Part shown: positions 11,970 to 22,640 of the stretch, piece after piece
Layout of the letters: each line of letters opens with the position of its first letter
Position numbering within the stretch: position 1 is the first letter of the stretch
Assembly (NCBI GenBank): GCA_958510875.1
Contig: OY294067.1
Location: 279,515,242-279,579,241 of the forward strand
Origin: Endomychus coccineus
Taxonomy: Eukaryota; Arthropoda; Insecta; Coleoptera; Endomychidae
Reading direction: 5' to 3'
Length of the DNA: 64,000 bases
Program-made: the position numbers and the translations under genes
The notes under the pieces: generated by a model
Seen by the model: only the letters and a program-made list of their open reading frames with translations
Database searches by the model: none
What the model was told of the DNA's origin: nothing

Positions 11970-12964
11970 GTGGAGGGCAGTTATGATTTTTTGTGCAATT
12001 TTCGCGCTCGTTAACGGGACCCAGCTCAAAATGTTCGTATTGATAGCCCAAAGAACATACTAAAAAGTTGAATTACCAAAATGGTTGCCACCCAGTTTAA
12101 TTGGCTTAAAACTGTTTTTTGCGCTTTTTGAGAGGTACTTTTTTGTTTTATTTTTTGTTTGAAGGCCTTAGAGATTTGGCTCAGGTTTGACATTGATACC
12201 CTTTTATTCTGGGTGTCAGAGGAACCCATTGGTTCAAGGTTTTTGAAAATCGGTTAATGCCCCCTCTCACAATATAAATATATGTACATGTATTTTAGGA
12301 AAAAATTCAAATTGATCTGTAAGAGCCAATAATCGATCAATATAGCTGAAAAGTTAGGCGAAGGTAACTCTTTTCAAAAACAAAAGATGGTTCTAGGTTT
12401 GGTCGAAAATCTTTGATGGTTTTCCCTAAAACTCAATTTTAGTCCATTTTTTTCCGAAAAATTCAAATCCAAATATCTTTTGTCATTTTGGGGTTATCGA
12501 GATCTACTTGGTCTCAAATGAAAGCTGTTTGTATGTTCTTTAACATATGGGCGTCATCCATTCATTTCAAAAATTAGGACTAGTTTTTGGACATTTATTG
12601 TTATTATATATTTTGAATATGATTTATGATTTTTATGGCGCCATTACGCTTATATTTGCATATAAATACATATACATACTTATATTTATGCATATTAAAT
12701 ACAAATATATATTTATATACATAGGTTATGTATAGGTAGGTGTCCAATGGACCCATGTCTATTCGATCTGGACTACCCAATTTATACTAGAATGGACATG
12801 CGACTAATGAATTCCGAAGCAAAATGATATTTTAAACAACTTTTATTACATATTTTGGTAATTCAACTTTTTAGTATGTTGTTTGGGCCATCAATACGAA
12901 CTTTTTGAGCTGGGGCGCGTTAACGAGTGCGAAAATTGCACAAAAAATCACAACTGCCCTCCAC
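11970..12964. mobile_element. TA-flanked terminal-inverted-repeat element, 995 bp, non-autonomous
   Basis: Terminal inverted repeats of about 115 bases start GTGGAGGGCAGTT(A/G)TGATTTT and are flanked by TA on both sides (11968-11969 and 12965-12966). The repeats continue through GTTAACG, AGCTCAAAA and AGTTGAATTACCAAAA. The middle is AT-rich (TATACATA-type sequence near 12650-12730) and encodes nothing recognisable. A TA duplication suggests mobilisation by a Tc1/mariner-superfamily transposase. That is inference from the target site alone. Confidence 0.85.
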
Positions 12965-12966
12965 TA

Positions 12967-14165
12967 AAAACTGAACATGATATTGACAATTTTAAACATT
13001 TTGCTATAGAATCCTTTCCAGTATTATTGTAAAAATGATATTTCCATCACAGTTCAGCAGAAATTAAGAGAGCAGGGAGGGGTCGGAATGTATAAATATG
13101 TCTGATCCAAATACATCATAATAAAGTTTAAAATGACGAGATATGAATTTTTTGCCGAATTTAAGATAAACATGTGTGATCCGCCTTCTCAATTATTTAC
13201 ATTGGCATATATTGGCTTTAAGCGACTTGCGTGTTAGTATGTTAGGGTTATTTCTGCTTCTAATGTAATATATTGATCGATACTTTATTTCCTTTTCACT
13301 TCAAATATTTTGATATATTTTCAAGTCATATCTTCGTCTTTTAACGGTTGAAGAAACATAGCTTTTTAAGCCTTTTACGTTCCTCCTGAGTATATAAGAT
13401 CCTGGTTTCCTTTTATCTTACTGCAGGATGTACCCACTCTTTCTGTAATCCATTAAACTAATAGCCGTTCTCAAGTATCCATCCGAAGGTATAATTTCAA
13501 TTTCAATACACCTGGAGGATGTGTATTTCGCTAGAACATTTATTTTACGAACACTGCCGTTTTATTATACGAAGTTTCTCAATGTGTTGTTTCGCTCTCA
13601 TATTTGTTTATTCACAATTTATTCAGCGAGGAGTATCAATTACCTACAAAGCGATAGGTTGACTGAGAAATTGAATTTTCAACCTTCCCCAAAATGGAAT
13701 ATTAAAAACGTGAAACTTTCCCTGTTTTAACACATGTGTTCAATCTTGAACCAGGAAATCGATAACATGTTTGGACCTTGTTCAAAGTTGTGAGTATTCT
13801 GCGAGAATTCAGTATTGTTTCTTTTCACATTAGTGACTTGTGCATTTGTGGACGAGCTGCCTCAAGGCAGATAGAATCTACGGTAAGTAAAGTTCGTTAA
13901 TTTCGAAGCGCACATTGGGCGGCTGTTTTTCTACATTGTTATAGGTTTTGCTAGTTGGCAGCGTGGTAATTGATTAGTTCTCCTTGAAATTACTTTCTGT
14001 TTAAGACCTGAACAAATTGTTAAATTTAAGTGGAGATATAACGATCTGGCTTGTGATCAAAATTCTGATATATCGTTCAATGATGTATTATGAGAATTTA
14101 TCGTTCGTGTTATGACAACTAGCAAATGTACTAACTTCCATGGTTGCTGTTGAAATTGTTTTCAT
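12967..14165. other. AT-rich intergenic DNA with one exon-like island
   Basis: Nothing coding is supported except a 49-base island at 13834-13882 on the plus strand. It lies between a good acceptor (TTTCTTTTCACATTAG) and a consensus donor (ACG|GTAAGTAA), and is open in one frame (DLCICGRAASRQIEST). It is listed separately in the findings. Confidence 0.4.
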
Positions 14166-14169
14166 TGCT

Positions 14170-15101
14170 CCGGTTTGCTGAGGCAGGCATGTCTTCCTAC
14201 CTTGTTCAACTCAGTGGCAGCTATTTCCTGGGTTATCTTTGTCCATCATATCAAAGATGCTTAAGTAATCATGGGTTTCAATACAATATTGTATGTACAA
14301 TACGACAGTTTAGAACTTAGCCCCCACATCTTTCCGTGTATGCGCCTGGATAGCAGCCACAGCGATGTTCTTCTCTATTACCAGCTGTTGGTTCCAGGTA
14401 AGTTTAAGGTCGTTAGCTGGATATTAGTCCCTTGGAGGAACCTATTCCCTCTAGTTTTCTCCCTTGGGGAAAAGCTGCAATGGTAGATTTGTAGGAATAA
14501 TGTTCATGCCATCTTCCTCTTTTGCATTCTCATCCTGATTTTCGTGTGAAATTTCCCTTGGACTGTGCTAACCATTTACCATACTTACCTCTTATGAAAT
14601 TAGGAAAAACTGCGAAATTTTCAAAGGGTTAATGTAACTGATGGAACTAGTTCAATGGGATTTCAGGAGTTAAAAGTGATTTTATAGAGTATTTATCAAA
14701 GAGATGGCTGAAATTCAGAGTTTCAGAACGCAGCGACATGTTGCATTAGCATCTGAGGTGAATTGAATTTCCCATCCTGAGAATGTATTATGACGCCTTT
14801 ATATCGCAATCGAAGAGATCGACCAAATTCACAATTTTTCCATACTTATACCCCTATGAAATTTGGGAACATGCGAAAATTGAAATGGGCTAATGTAACT
14901 GATGGAAGTTGTTCTATGGGATCCTAGAAGATTGTGGATACCAATTTTGCGTGCATTAATTATCGAGTCACTAGAGTACCCAATTGTTTTGAAACCATTC
15001 CTTTCTAGTTTGATTGTCAGGTCTTCCACCAGCAGGTTAGAGAGCAAAGTACCGTATTTTCTCTCTCTTGCGGACAGTGCCTTGGATGGATGGATTTTCA
15101 T
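14170..15101 (-). pseudogene. Jockey-type non-LTR retrotransposon fragment (family A, copy 2)
   Basis: On the minus strand, 15101-14829 carries a reverse transcriptase block: LLSNLLVEDLTIKLERNGF, then TIGYSSDSIINARK, where active enzymes have TIGYADD. Then 14480-14170 carries the block after the reverse transcriptase (KMWGLSSKL, LKPMI, TKITQEIAATELNKVGR). Between them, about 14590-14670 and 14850-14930 share a direct repeat (TTAATGTAACTGATGGAA), so part of the copy is duplicated. Loss of both catalytic Asp residues (YADD to YSSD) and several stops make it inactive. Confidence 0.65.
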
Positions 15102-15188
15102 GTGAAGGGTGTATAATTATACTGGCACTTAGGCCTCTGAACTGGGCCCACTGTGCCACCCCTTCAGGGCGAAGGCCCCTGTCCCTCC

Positions 15189-15620
15189 TCAGCCATCGAG
15201 CCAACCAATCGCGTTGATCAGCCCGAGGACCGCACCGGGTGGAGCGTCGCCAATGTTGACCAGATTTGGCCAGGGGTCCCCCAAAATGGCATCTCTTGTC
15301 GATGAGAGCGCCGGGCAGTGACAAATCACATGTTCCGCTGTCTCATCCTCTTCGTAGCATCCTCGACATGTGGGGTCGACAACGACTCCCATCGTGTGAA
15401 GATGTTTATTTAGTCGGCAGTGTCCTGTCCATATTCCTACGAGTCTTCTAAGATTAAATCTTGTCAGTCGTAGGCAGAACTTTGCAATTTTTGGGCACGG
15501 TGCTTTTATAGCAGTATGTGCCTGTCTACAGCTATCGTTCGATATCCATCGTTCGGTATGCCGTTTTAGGGTATCTTCTTTTATCAAAGCAGTCAGAGTG
15601 CTTGAGGTTAGCGGAAGAAG
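15189..15620 (-). pseudogene. Family A copy 3: C-terminal Cys/His tail
   Basis: The frame has LVGIWTGHCRLNKHLHTMGV, then CRGCYEEDETAEHVICHCPAL and a final INAIGWL-like stretch. The C-X2-C...H-X3-C pattern is the usual C-terminal zinc-binding tail of this group, thought to aid nucleic acid binding. It follows RNase H after one frame change. The stop region around 15185 is the likely protein end, followed by a 3' untranslated part to about 15105. Confidence 0.75.
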
Positions 15621-16140
15621 GGCTCCGGCCCGAATAGTGTTTGTCCGGAGCCTTTTCGCGCCAGCCTGTCCGCCTCTTCATTTCCTTGATGTCCACTATG
15701 TCCTTTCACCCAGGTGAGTTGAACATCATTATACTGTGACAGATTTTCGAGGGTTCTGTGGCACTCCCAAACTGAACCTGAGTTAACCTTTTGGCTACTA
15801 AGGGCTTGTAGTGCTGCTCTGCTGTCTGTCATGATCCTTATTCGTTTGCCGGCGGTATTTTTGTCCGCCGCTATTCTAGCTCCTTGGGTCACTGCTACTA
15901 GCTCCGTTTGGAACACTGTAGCATGGGATCCTAGAGGTATGTATTCGCGAAGGTCAAGTTCTTCGGAGAATATTCCAGAACCTGATCCCCGGCTATTTTT
16001 GGAGCCGTCCGTAAACATGTTTATGTCGGTCTTTGTTTCGTCATTTTCGTCTAAATCGATGTGATAGTGTTTGGTGAAAGTAAACTTCGCCGGTATGCGG
16101 TCCGCTTGCGCTCCAAGTAAAGGTATCCTCACGGACTCTC
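15608..16140 (-). pseudogene. Family A copy 3: RNase H domain
   Basis: All four acidic positions of RNase HI are visible: MFTDGSK (first Asp), FQTELVAV (Glu), IMTDSRAAL (second Asp) and GNEEADRLAR (last Asp), with LTWVKGHSGHQG before the last. The domain degrades the RNA of RNA:DNA hybrids during retrotransposition. Although this segment is in one frame and looks catalytically complete, it lacks its reverse transcriptase partner. The open frame upstream to 16321 is out of phase with the element and is not counted. Confidence 0.8.
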
Positions 16141-16473
16141 CTCCTCGAGAATGAAAGCATGACCACCTCCTCTTTTCACATTCCACAAATTTCCATTCCG
16201 CAGTCTTAGAGCCGCTCCCAGCGCCATCTCCTGTACAAAGAGGTCCAGGGGAGGCAAATTGAGAATAGTCTCCATGGCTGCAGTTGGTGTAGTTCTCATA
16301 GCCCCAGTCACTGCCAAGCACACAAGCCTTTGTACCCGACTGATGTGAGCTATTTCATTTGCTTGTCGGATTCTGGGACACCAGACAAGTGCTCCGTAGC
16401 AGAGCATGGGTCTAATGACAGCCGTATATAGCCACAGGGTAATCTTAGGGGACAAGCCCCATGAGCGCCCCAT
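16129..16473 (-). pseudogene. Family A copy 3: region between reverse transcriptase and RNase H
   Basis: The frame contains WGLSPKITLWLYTAVIRPML, YGALVWCP, RVQRLVCLAVTGAMRTTPT and ILNLPPLDLFVQE, the conserved connection region of Jockey-type polymerases that carry RNase H. It is open further upstream to about 16560. It ends in a run-out (GGGHAFILEEESP) where the true frame continues in the next phase as the linker to RNase H. The same block occurs in copies 1 and 2. Confidence 0.75.
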
Positions 16474-16985
16474 CGCCCTACGACATTGCCAAAAAACCGC
16501 ACATGCTTTGCTGACTTTTACCTCAAGGTGTCGATGCCAGTTTAGCTTGCTGTCAAGCGGACAGTGCCTTGTGACTTTGCCGATAGTGTTTCATTCATTA
16601 GAGAGGTATGGACATTTATTTCTTTTAAGATGCAGTATATCCATCTGCAGCAGTTAGATCTGGGGATCTTTTGCTCATCAAAGCTTTTCATTTATGCGCG
16701 CCACCACGAGAGACATTTTCCTTGAGGCTTTTGTACTATAATTTCTTGAATAACCTACTGAGTGTTCTTACGTACATTGGATCTGATCTTTACTTCTACG
16801 TCTTCCACAATACGAGGGCAAGGTGAAAAGTTCCTGAAAAATAAAACAGATGGAGCCACGATTCAAAATCCCATGTGAGATTTGTGATCTACCATCTTTA
16901 AATAGAACGCATACAAATTTTCAGACTGATATGCCATTCATTTCTGTTTTGACACCCATTGCAACCAAGCAACATTTTTGTAAAC

Positions 16986-17606
16986 ATGGAAAAAAACGAA
17001 TGTTGCGTCTTGATTAAACATTATTTCTTGCGTGGAAAAAACATCGTGCAAACCGAAGCATCGCTTGTTAAACGTTATTGGGTTTCTTCACCAAGTAATT
17101 GATTTTCGTTGTAGTAGTATGACGAGAAAGAACTCCGAACATTCTGGTCCAATTGAGATTACAACTCCAGAAATCGTGAATAAAATCCATAGTATGATAT
17201 TGGATGATCGGCGAGTTAAACTGCACGAGATTGCTGAGCCTATGGGCATCTCAACCGAACGGGTATTGAACATTTTGCATGAATTTTTGAATAAGAGCAA
17301 GCTATCGGCCAGAAGGATGCCGCATTTGCTCTCTGTGACCGCGTGACATCTTCAAAGGAGTGTTTCACAAGACACCAGACACCACAGAACAGTCGAAACA
17401 GTGGACTTGTCTTGGCAAATCAAAGTCGAAGAAGGCCAAAGTGGGTTTATCGGCCAACAAAGTCATGGCGACTTCTTTTTGGGATGCACATGGTATCGTC
17501 CATATCGATTACCTTGAAAAGGGCAAAACGATTACCGGCGTATATTATACAGAGCTGATGGATCGATTTAACGCCGACTTCTATTATAACGATTTTCTTC
17601 TATTAT
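16986..17606 (+). pseudogene. mariner transposase, N-terminal and first catalytic part (copy 1)
   Basis: The start MEKNECCVLIKHYFLRGKN is followed by helix-turn-helix sequence (VKLHEIAEPMGISTERVLN). After a frame change it continues into the catalytic domain with ATSFWDAHGIVHIDYLEKGK, whose first Asp is the first of the DD34D triad. At least three frame changes lie at about 17090, 17340 and 17360. The reading breaks off at MDRFNADF near 17585, where foreign DNA starts. The enzyme would cut and paste at TA sites; this copy cannot. Confidence 0.8.
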
Positions 17607-17609
17607 AAC

Positions 17610-18410
17610 GATTTTATCTAATAAATGTTTAAAGTGAATGTAAAATCTGCTATTCCGGTATATCGTAGATTGCGAATTTACGTCTATATATCAATTTCAC
17701 TTGATGTTTCAAAATTATCAGCGGTCCACTTCCTGTTATTATTCCGAATGCTATTCAAGCTATTGATTACCTCTTCACAATTATATCTGTGATTCGTGAT
17801 AATAATCATGTTATTAAACCAAGCAATTATATTATTAATGTCTTGTTCATCAAAAACCGACGCGATCGCCTCCTTAAAGAATAATTTTTGTAATCTATTA
17901 TTGCCATAAAGTTTATTAATGTCGGAAGTTATGATTTTCATGTAATGACAACAACAAATTTTTAATAATACCGACGGTAAAGTTTGACAATCATTAAAAA
18001 CATAATCATAACAAATATTTAAATATTCAGAGACATTGTTCAAATTATTCCATTGCATATTAACGGCATTGATTAGTGCAAAACTAAAGTCCACTACCAC
18101 AGTGGAAAATATCGGCCATTTAATATTATTTTTAATCGCAAAACCGTAAAATGCATAAAGCCAAGATCCAATGGATACGGCGTCGTGGTTTGAAGTTACT
18201 TGTTCAAAAATCGGACAAACGACATTTCTATTGGGAACTCTAATAACCCCTGCATAATAGAACACGCGTTTAAAAAAAAACCCGGAGAATGAACTACAGT
18301 ACCGGTTGCATCTAAATGCAAATTTAAAAATTTATTTTCGTTTTTCACGTAATTCAAAATTTCTAATTGCTCCGAGCTGAAAATGTAGACTGTCAAAGGA
18401 GCTATGAATC
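17610..18410 (-). pseudogene. MULE / NOF-like transposase fragment inserted in mariner copy 1
   Basis: Two overlapping minus-strand frames give one product with one frame change near 18260. The first part (18396-18196) has NLHLDATGTVVHS, a likely first catalytic Asp. The second (18265-17684) has STVVVDFSFALINAVN, a likely second catalytic Asp, and a Cys/His-bearing CCCHYMK stretch. D-A-T-G and D-[FY]-S-x-A-x-[IL]-x-A blocks are typical of Mutator-like transposases, including the NOF protein of Drosophila foldback elements. Assignment is by motif only. No terminal repeats of its own are visible. Its base composition is more AT-rich than the surrounding mariner. Confidence 0.6.
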
Positions 18411-18424
18411 TGTTTCATCTGCGT

Positions 18425-18700
18425 CATAATCAATGAAGTGTTCTTCTACCAGGACAACGCCGCGGTGCACATGTCCGCAATGGCAAAATTGCATGAATTG
18501 CGCTAGGAATTGGTTCGACATTCTCCGTATTCTCCAAATTTGGCCTCCTGCGATTTTATTTATTTCAAACTTGAAAAAATGACTCGGCGGAAAGGGATTC
18601 GGCTCCGCCGATGAGGTCATCGCAGAAACAAACGCCTGTTTCGAAGGGTTGCCGAAATCGTATTATTTGGAAGGGATCGAAAAATTATAAAACGTTGGCC
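18425..18700 (+). pseudogene. mariner transposase, C-terminal part (copy 1)
   Basis: Reading resumes with EVFFYQDNAAVHMSAMAKL, which holds the second catalytic Asp. One in-frame stop follows HELR. Then comes RHSPYSPNLASCDF, with the third catalytic Asp in CDF, and the end GLPKSYYLEGIEK-like sequence after a frame change. About 30 bases of mariner between NADF and EVFF are missing, so the inserted DNA replaced a little of the gene. The minus-strand frame at 18402-18620 is a shadow. Confidence 0.78.
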
Positions 18701-18801
18701 GAAGTGTATCGAGCTACAAGGAGATTATGTTGAGAAATAAAATAAGTTTTTACCAAATAAATCATTTCTTGTTTAATTTTTCAGGGACTTTTCACCTTGT
18801 A

Positions 18802-19738
18802 TCATTGAATCCGATCCAGGAGAAATAATACTAATCCATAAACTTGATTTGCCTCAATACAGAATTGCGTTAGGTACTTACTGTTCACGATTAACGCATT
18901 TTCTTGGAAATCAAATTACAAAAATTTTGGAACAAATTACTTTATTTCTAATGATCGTAACATGCCAAGTTGTGTCGATATCATTCGTAATTAAGTAAAT
19001 TAGTTCGGTAAAGGATATGAAAGGAAATGTAGGCCGTAAATTATTCCACTTTATGGTAAAACTTTGACAGCACGTAGATACGAATTTAATGCAGAAGTTT
19101 GTTTTGAACTTCTTAATAATTTGGTTTATGCTCTCCAGAATTATTATCTTATCGTTCGCTGTATCTTTTCACTGCACTTACTACGGAAATTTATTTCACG
19201 AAGGAACGTAAAATTGTCGATTTATATTCCTTTTGTCAACTATTTAAGAAAAGTTCCGAATATCTGCATTTCGTTCTGTTGGAAAAGTTTTAATTTCGGA
19301 TGCAACGTCCACATATCTCTATTGGAACACATTTCATGATGTTTTCTCTCCAATAAAGAATAAAATGCATATTCGATATACGATGAATCTAAAATTGAAC
19401 GTTTATTCAAGTTTCGACTGAAATACTCAAACTAATTGAAAATATCCTGGGTTACATTGGGATGAATGCATTAGAGAAATGAATTCTCACTTCTTCCAAT
19501 CGATCTTTTACACCCTTTTTTGAAGGGTGCAAAAATACAAGCGTTTTATTATCTTTCTCCTGAAACAATAGTTATTTGTACGAAAAGTGCGAAAGTGCAA
19601 TTTTGTCGAACGAAAACAAGAATTGAACTTGTTTGTACTCGACACGTGTTATACACTCTTCAACAAAAAGTCTCCTACTCAAGAAAAAGTCTTCAAAACA
19701 CACATTTCTCTCGCATGTACCACCATCACTTTCAGAGA
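18802..19738. other. AT-rich stretch without supported gene
   Basis: Open frames at 19064-19339 and 19520-19810 carry no motif I recognise and have ordinary AT-driven composition. Nothing else is supported. Confidence 0.45.
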
Positions 19739-19739
19739 C

Positions 19740-21175
19740 AAAGTAAACAATCTTTAGTTTGTAACAATCGAGATACAAATGAATGTATGAATACATTTAT
19801 TTGTTTCTAGTTGGCTTTTGCTAGATAACATTGATAACGTCTCTCCAGTCTAGATCAATCAGTAACATTACAAACTAATAGCTCTAGACAGCTGTTTGGC
19901 TCTTCTTATTGAATATCAGTAGATCGAGAAAGATTGTAACGTTATTAAACGACCATTCTGTTGAAGGTACACATACCCTACATATAGCGTGGTAAAAAGA
20001 CCAAATTATTCAACGTCTTCTATGAATAGACGTTCCACTAAGAAGTCAAGTACCACATTGACCGATTGATTTCTGAAACTTCCAAAGTTTCGGGAAATGT
20101 TAAAATACTTGAGCGCCAGACAGAGGCTCCAAACCGAACCAATATAACAATCGAGATACAAATGAATATATGAATCCTTTCATTTATTTCTAGTTGGTTA
20201 GTCTTCTAAATATTATTATAAATACGTTTGGTATGATATAAAGTTGTCGATTGACTAGATATTTTTGGAAATTTTCAGTTAATGGACAAGCCTGCAGATA
20301 GTCCCACCACAATCATTCACCTCATTTTCACTATCATCTTGCTTCAACTTAACTTTCAGTTCCATTGTCTTCGAATTAATTGGACTTTAATCAGATATTG
20401 ACCCCACGTTGGGCGCCAGTGTAAGGTTCCCGGTTAAAAAGACATTAACTAGTCAGTTGTTCAATTGCCCAACTAGCTCAGTATGGAAATATCTCAGGGT
20501 CTATCGTAATGTAACGTACCCTTCGATTCCTGATTGACAGTTGTACCCGAAGCGCCAACAGCTTTACTTATAAGATAAGAAAAACAACCTCAATCAAGAA
20601 TCTCCTGTATTACGATGGTGTTTGATAGATGTCGTTAAATAGAGAACATAAGAGAATGGAACAAATGAAATTCGGTAAAGAATTCAGTAAATGTATGTCA
20701 AGATAAATTACTCGTTTAATCAAGAATCAGAACCTCAATCCTATAAGCTGTAAAAAGCCTCAATCCTATAAGCTGTAAAAGGATAATTAATCGGGATCGA
20801 AGTCAAGATTTACCAGTTCACATTGAACAACTTGCTTCCTCAACACGCATCTCTGGCTACAAAGAATATCCTTCTCGACCTTGAAGAGCACAAATTCCAG
20901 GTTGGAAAAGATATTAGAAAATTACGAAACTGATTCGATTTCTGATTAAAGAATAATCAATTCGATGAGAATGAAACTAATATATGAAGTTAGGTTAAAG
21001 CAAGATGATAGTGAAAATGAGATGAATGATTGTGGTGGGACTGTCCGCAGGCATGTCGTCTATTAACCGAAAATTTCCAAAAATATGTAGTCAATAGACA
21101 ACTCTATATCATACCAAACGTAAACATAATAATATTTAAAAGACTATGAAGTTGTCGTTGACTAGATTTTTGGCC
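19740..21175 (-). mobile_element. LTR retroelement remnant with tRNA-Lys primer site and inverted duplicate
   Basis: On the minus strand, TGGCGCCCAACGTGGGG (about 20402-20418) directly follows an LTR-like end (CTTACAC). It matches the 3' end of tRNA-Lys(CUU) and is the same primer site as in the element at 29765. The leader beyond it (about 20200-20400) recurs inverted at about 20950-21170, including GCAAGATGATAGTGAAAATGAG and ATGATTGTGGTGGGACTGTC. A piece of it also recurs directly at about 19765-19815 (ACAATCGAGATACAAATGAAT). The LTR itself probably lies within 20420-20940. No gag or pol is left. Confidence 0.6.
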
Positions 21176-21489
21176 GATACATAAAAATGTCCAAAATCGC
21201 AGAAAATTAATAAATACGACACACCTGCTTCAACGTTCCCACACACAAAGACGAATCGATCTCCCTGCTTAAAAATCATCAATCCCGACCTAACGACACC
21301 TTCCGTGAATTTATGTAGAATGATAACATACCGCGATGACTGTATAGTTGCCGCTGTTATAATATAGATGCCAGGGCCTGACTCATTCGAACTTATTTAT
21401 TCAAATTAATTACCAATTCAAGGAATATTGAAATTACGAGGTCGAGGTCTGTTCAATCAGGATCTGTGCCCTTGAAAATCTGAGATTTA

Positions 21490-21740
21490 ACTACCAAGAT
21501 AGGCGAATTTATATCTGCACCGGAAGTCGAGGCGCCCTGGGACGTTTCCTAAGCTTGTTTTGGAGTGTCACAGAGAACAAACTCCAGCTGGTTTGGGTAC
21601 GCGCCCACTGTGGCGTGATATAGAATGAAGTTGTTGATGAATTGGTCCAACACGGTTCTCTGAGAAGTTTTGGCTCCGATTCAACGACTGAATGTTGTTT
21701 CAAGGGACATACAATATATCCAGTCAAGCAGACTTAGTGC
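21490..21740 (+). pseudogene. Decayed RNase H fragment of a Jockey-type element
   Basis: In the plus direction the sequence reads RGALGRFLSLFWSVTENKLQ, LVWVRAHCGV, two stops, NEVVDELVQHGS. This is a broken version of the LxWVxGHxGxxGNExADELA block seen in the RNase H at 15.6-16.1 kb. It is short, isolated and inactive. The minus-strand open frame at 21509-21727 is its shadow. Confidence 0.6.
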
Positions 21741-21744
21741 ACTG

Positions 21745-22640
21745 GACTTCTCACCCCCGTTTTGATTAATGGTTAGTTGTGGGTATAAGTATGTAGACTT
21801 TTGAGGATACATACCAAATATGTATCATTCGAGGAACTAACATCGTCCTTCTAATTAATTAGGATTTGATTTGGAATCACTCTTGGAGCATCAATGAATC
21901 AAAGAATGTGTTAACAAAAAGATCGCTATAACACAGAGTTATAATATGATATGGAAGAAGCTATAAACTACAATAAAATAAATTTCATACCTGTAGTGAC
22001 CCTTTATGACTTATTACTTGAATTCTTTCGAAAACTCTAAAAATCGGGAAGATTTTATTTATTTTTCATGATTGAATCTTTTCGAAACAAATTAATCAAA
22101 CCTGTCCCTGTAACTATTCATTGTTTCATGAGATAATTTCTTCCTGATTGTCATTAAATCGTGGAGTAATAATCTTTAAACAGATAATTAAGGAGTTTAA
22201 TTTCCACCGTTGGTTCGATTAATGAAACAACTATGGTAAAGATGAGACTATTAAACTTAATCAGAAACTCGGCATGTCATTAGTACGGAGCAGAATTCGA
22301 GGAATTCATGGAGCTCGTTGTCTGATAACAAATAGATTGCGGAAGGTATTGGATCCGTAATAAGCGGAAGAGTGTTATTTTGATTCGAAAAGCTGAGAAC
22401 CGGTTATACAGGTTGAGTTTAAGAGACGGGTGTATTGAGATTCTACAAGTGCGATAATATTCGACAAAGACAAAGATGGGGATTGAAAATCAATAACGCG
22501 CCTTCAACCACAAATGAACGTTGAATATTTGACCATATTCACAACTAATTTGACCTTTCTCGCAAAAGCTTCGACAACCTTAAATTTCCATTTATGGCGA
22601 AAGTAGACTTGATATGAATGTAGGGGAAAGTGAGGAAATG
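21745..22640. other. AT-rich stretch without supported gene
   Basis: Nothing coding, no terminal repeats and no RNA gene could be supported here. Confidence 0.45.

Larger units (their letters stand above)
15189..16690 (-). mobile_element. Jockey-type non-LTR retrotransposon, 5'-truncated (family A, copy 3)
   Basis: This is the best preserved family A copy. Reading from right to left there are the end of the reverse transcriptase (LDSKLNWHRHLEVKVSKAC near 16560-16510), the region after it, RNase H, and a C-terminal Cys/His tail. Only two frame changes interrupt this length, one near 16130 and one near 15620. The reverse transcriptase catalytic core and everything 5' of it are missing, as in typical 5' truncation during target-primed reverse transcription. 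No poly(A) tail or target duplication was identified with confidence. Confidence 0.8.
16813..18799 (+). mobile_element. mariner element, copy 1, interrupted by a MULE/NOF-like fragment
   Basis: The left terminus CGAGGGCAAGGTGAAAAGTT follows a TA (16811-16812). The right end CAGGGACTTTTCACCTTG is followed by TA (18800-18801) but lacks the last six bases of the repeat. The total is 1987 bp instead of the usual 1.2-1.3 kb, because about 0.8 kb of unrelated DNA lies between the two transposase pieces. Two further copies with the same termini lie at 52313-53465 and 55350-56248, both with their transposase on the minus strand. Confidence 0.88.

Noticed and set aside
12026..12229. 67-codon frame at the left end of the 995 bp element
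   Set aside because: Most of it is terminal inverted repeat sequence; no transposase motif.
16406..16657. Plus-strand 83-codon frame
   Set aside because: It is antisense to the conserved connection region of the Jockey-type copy at 16129-16560.
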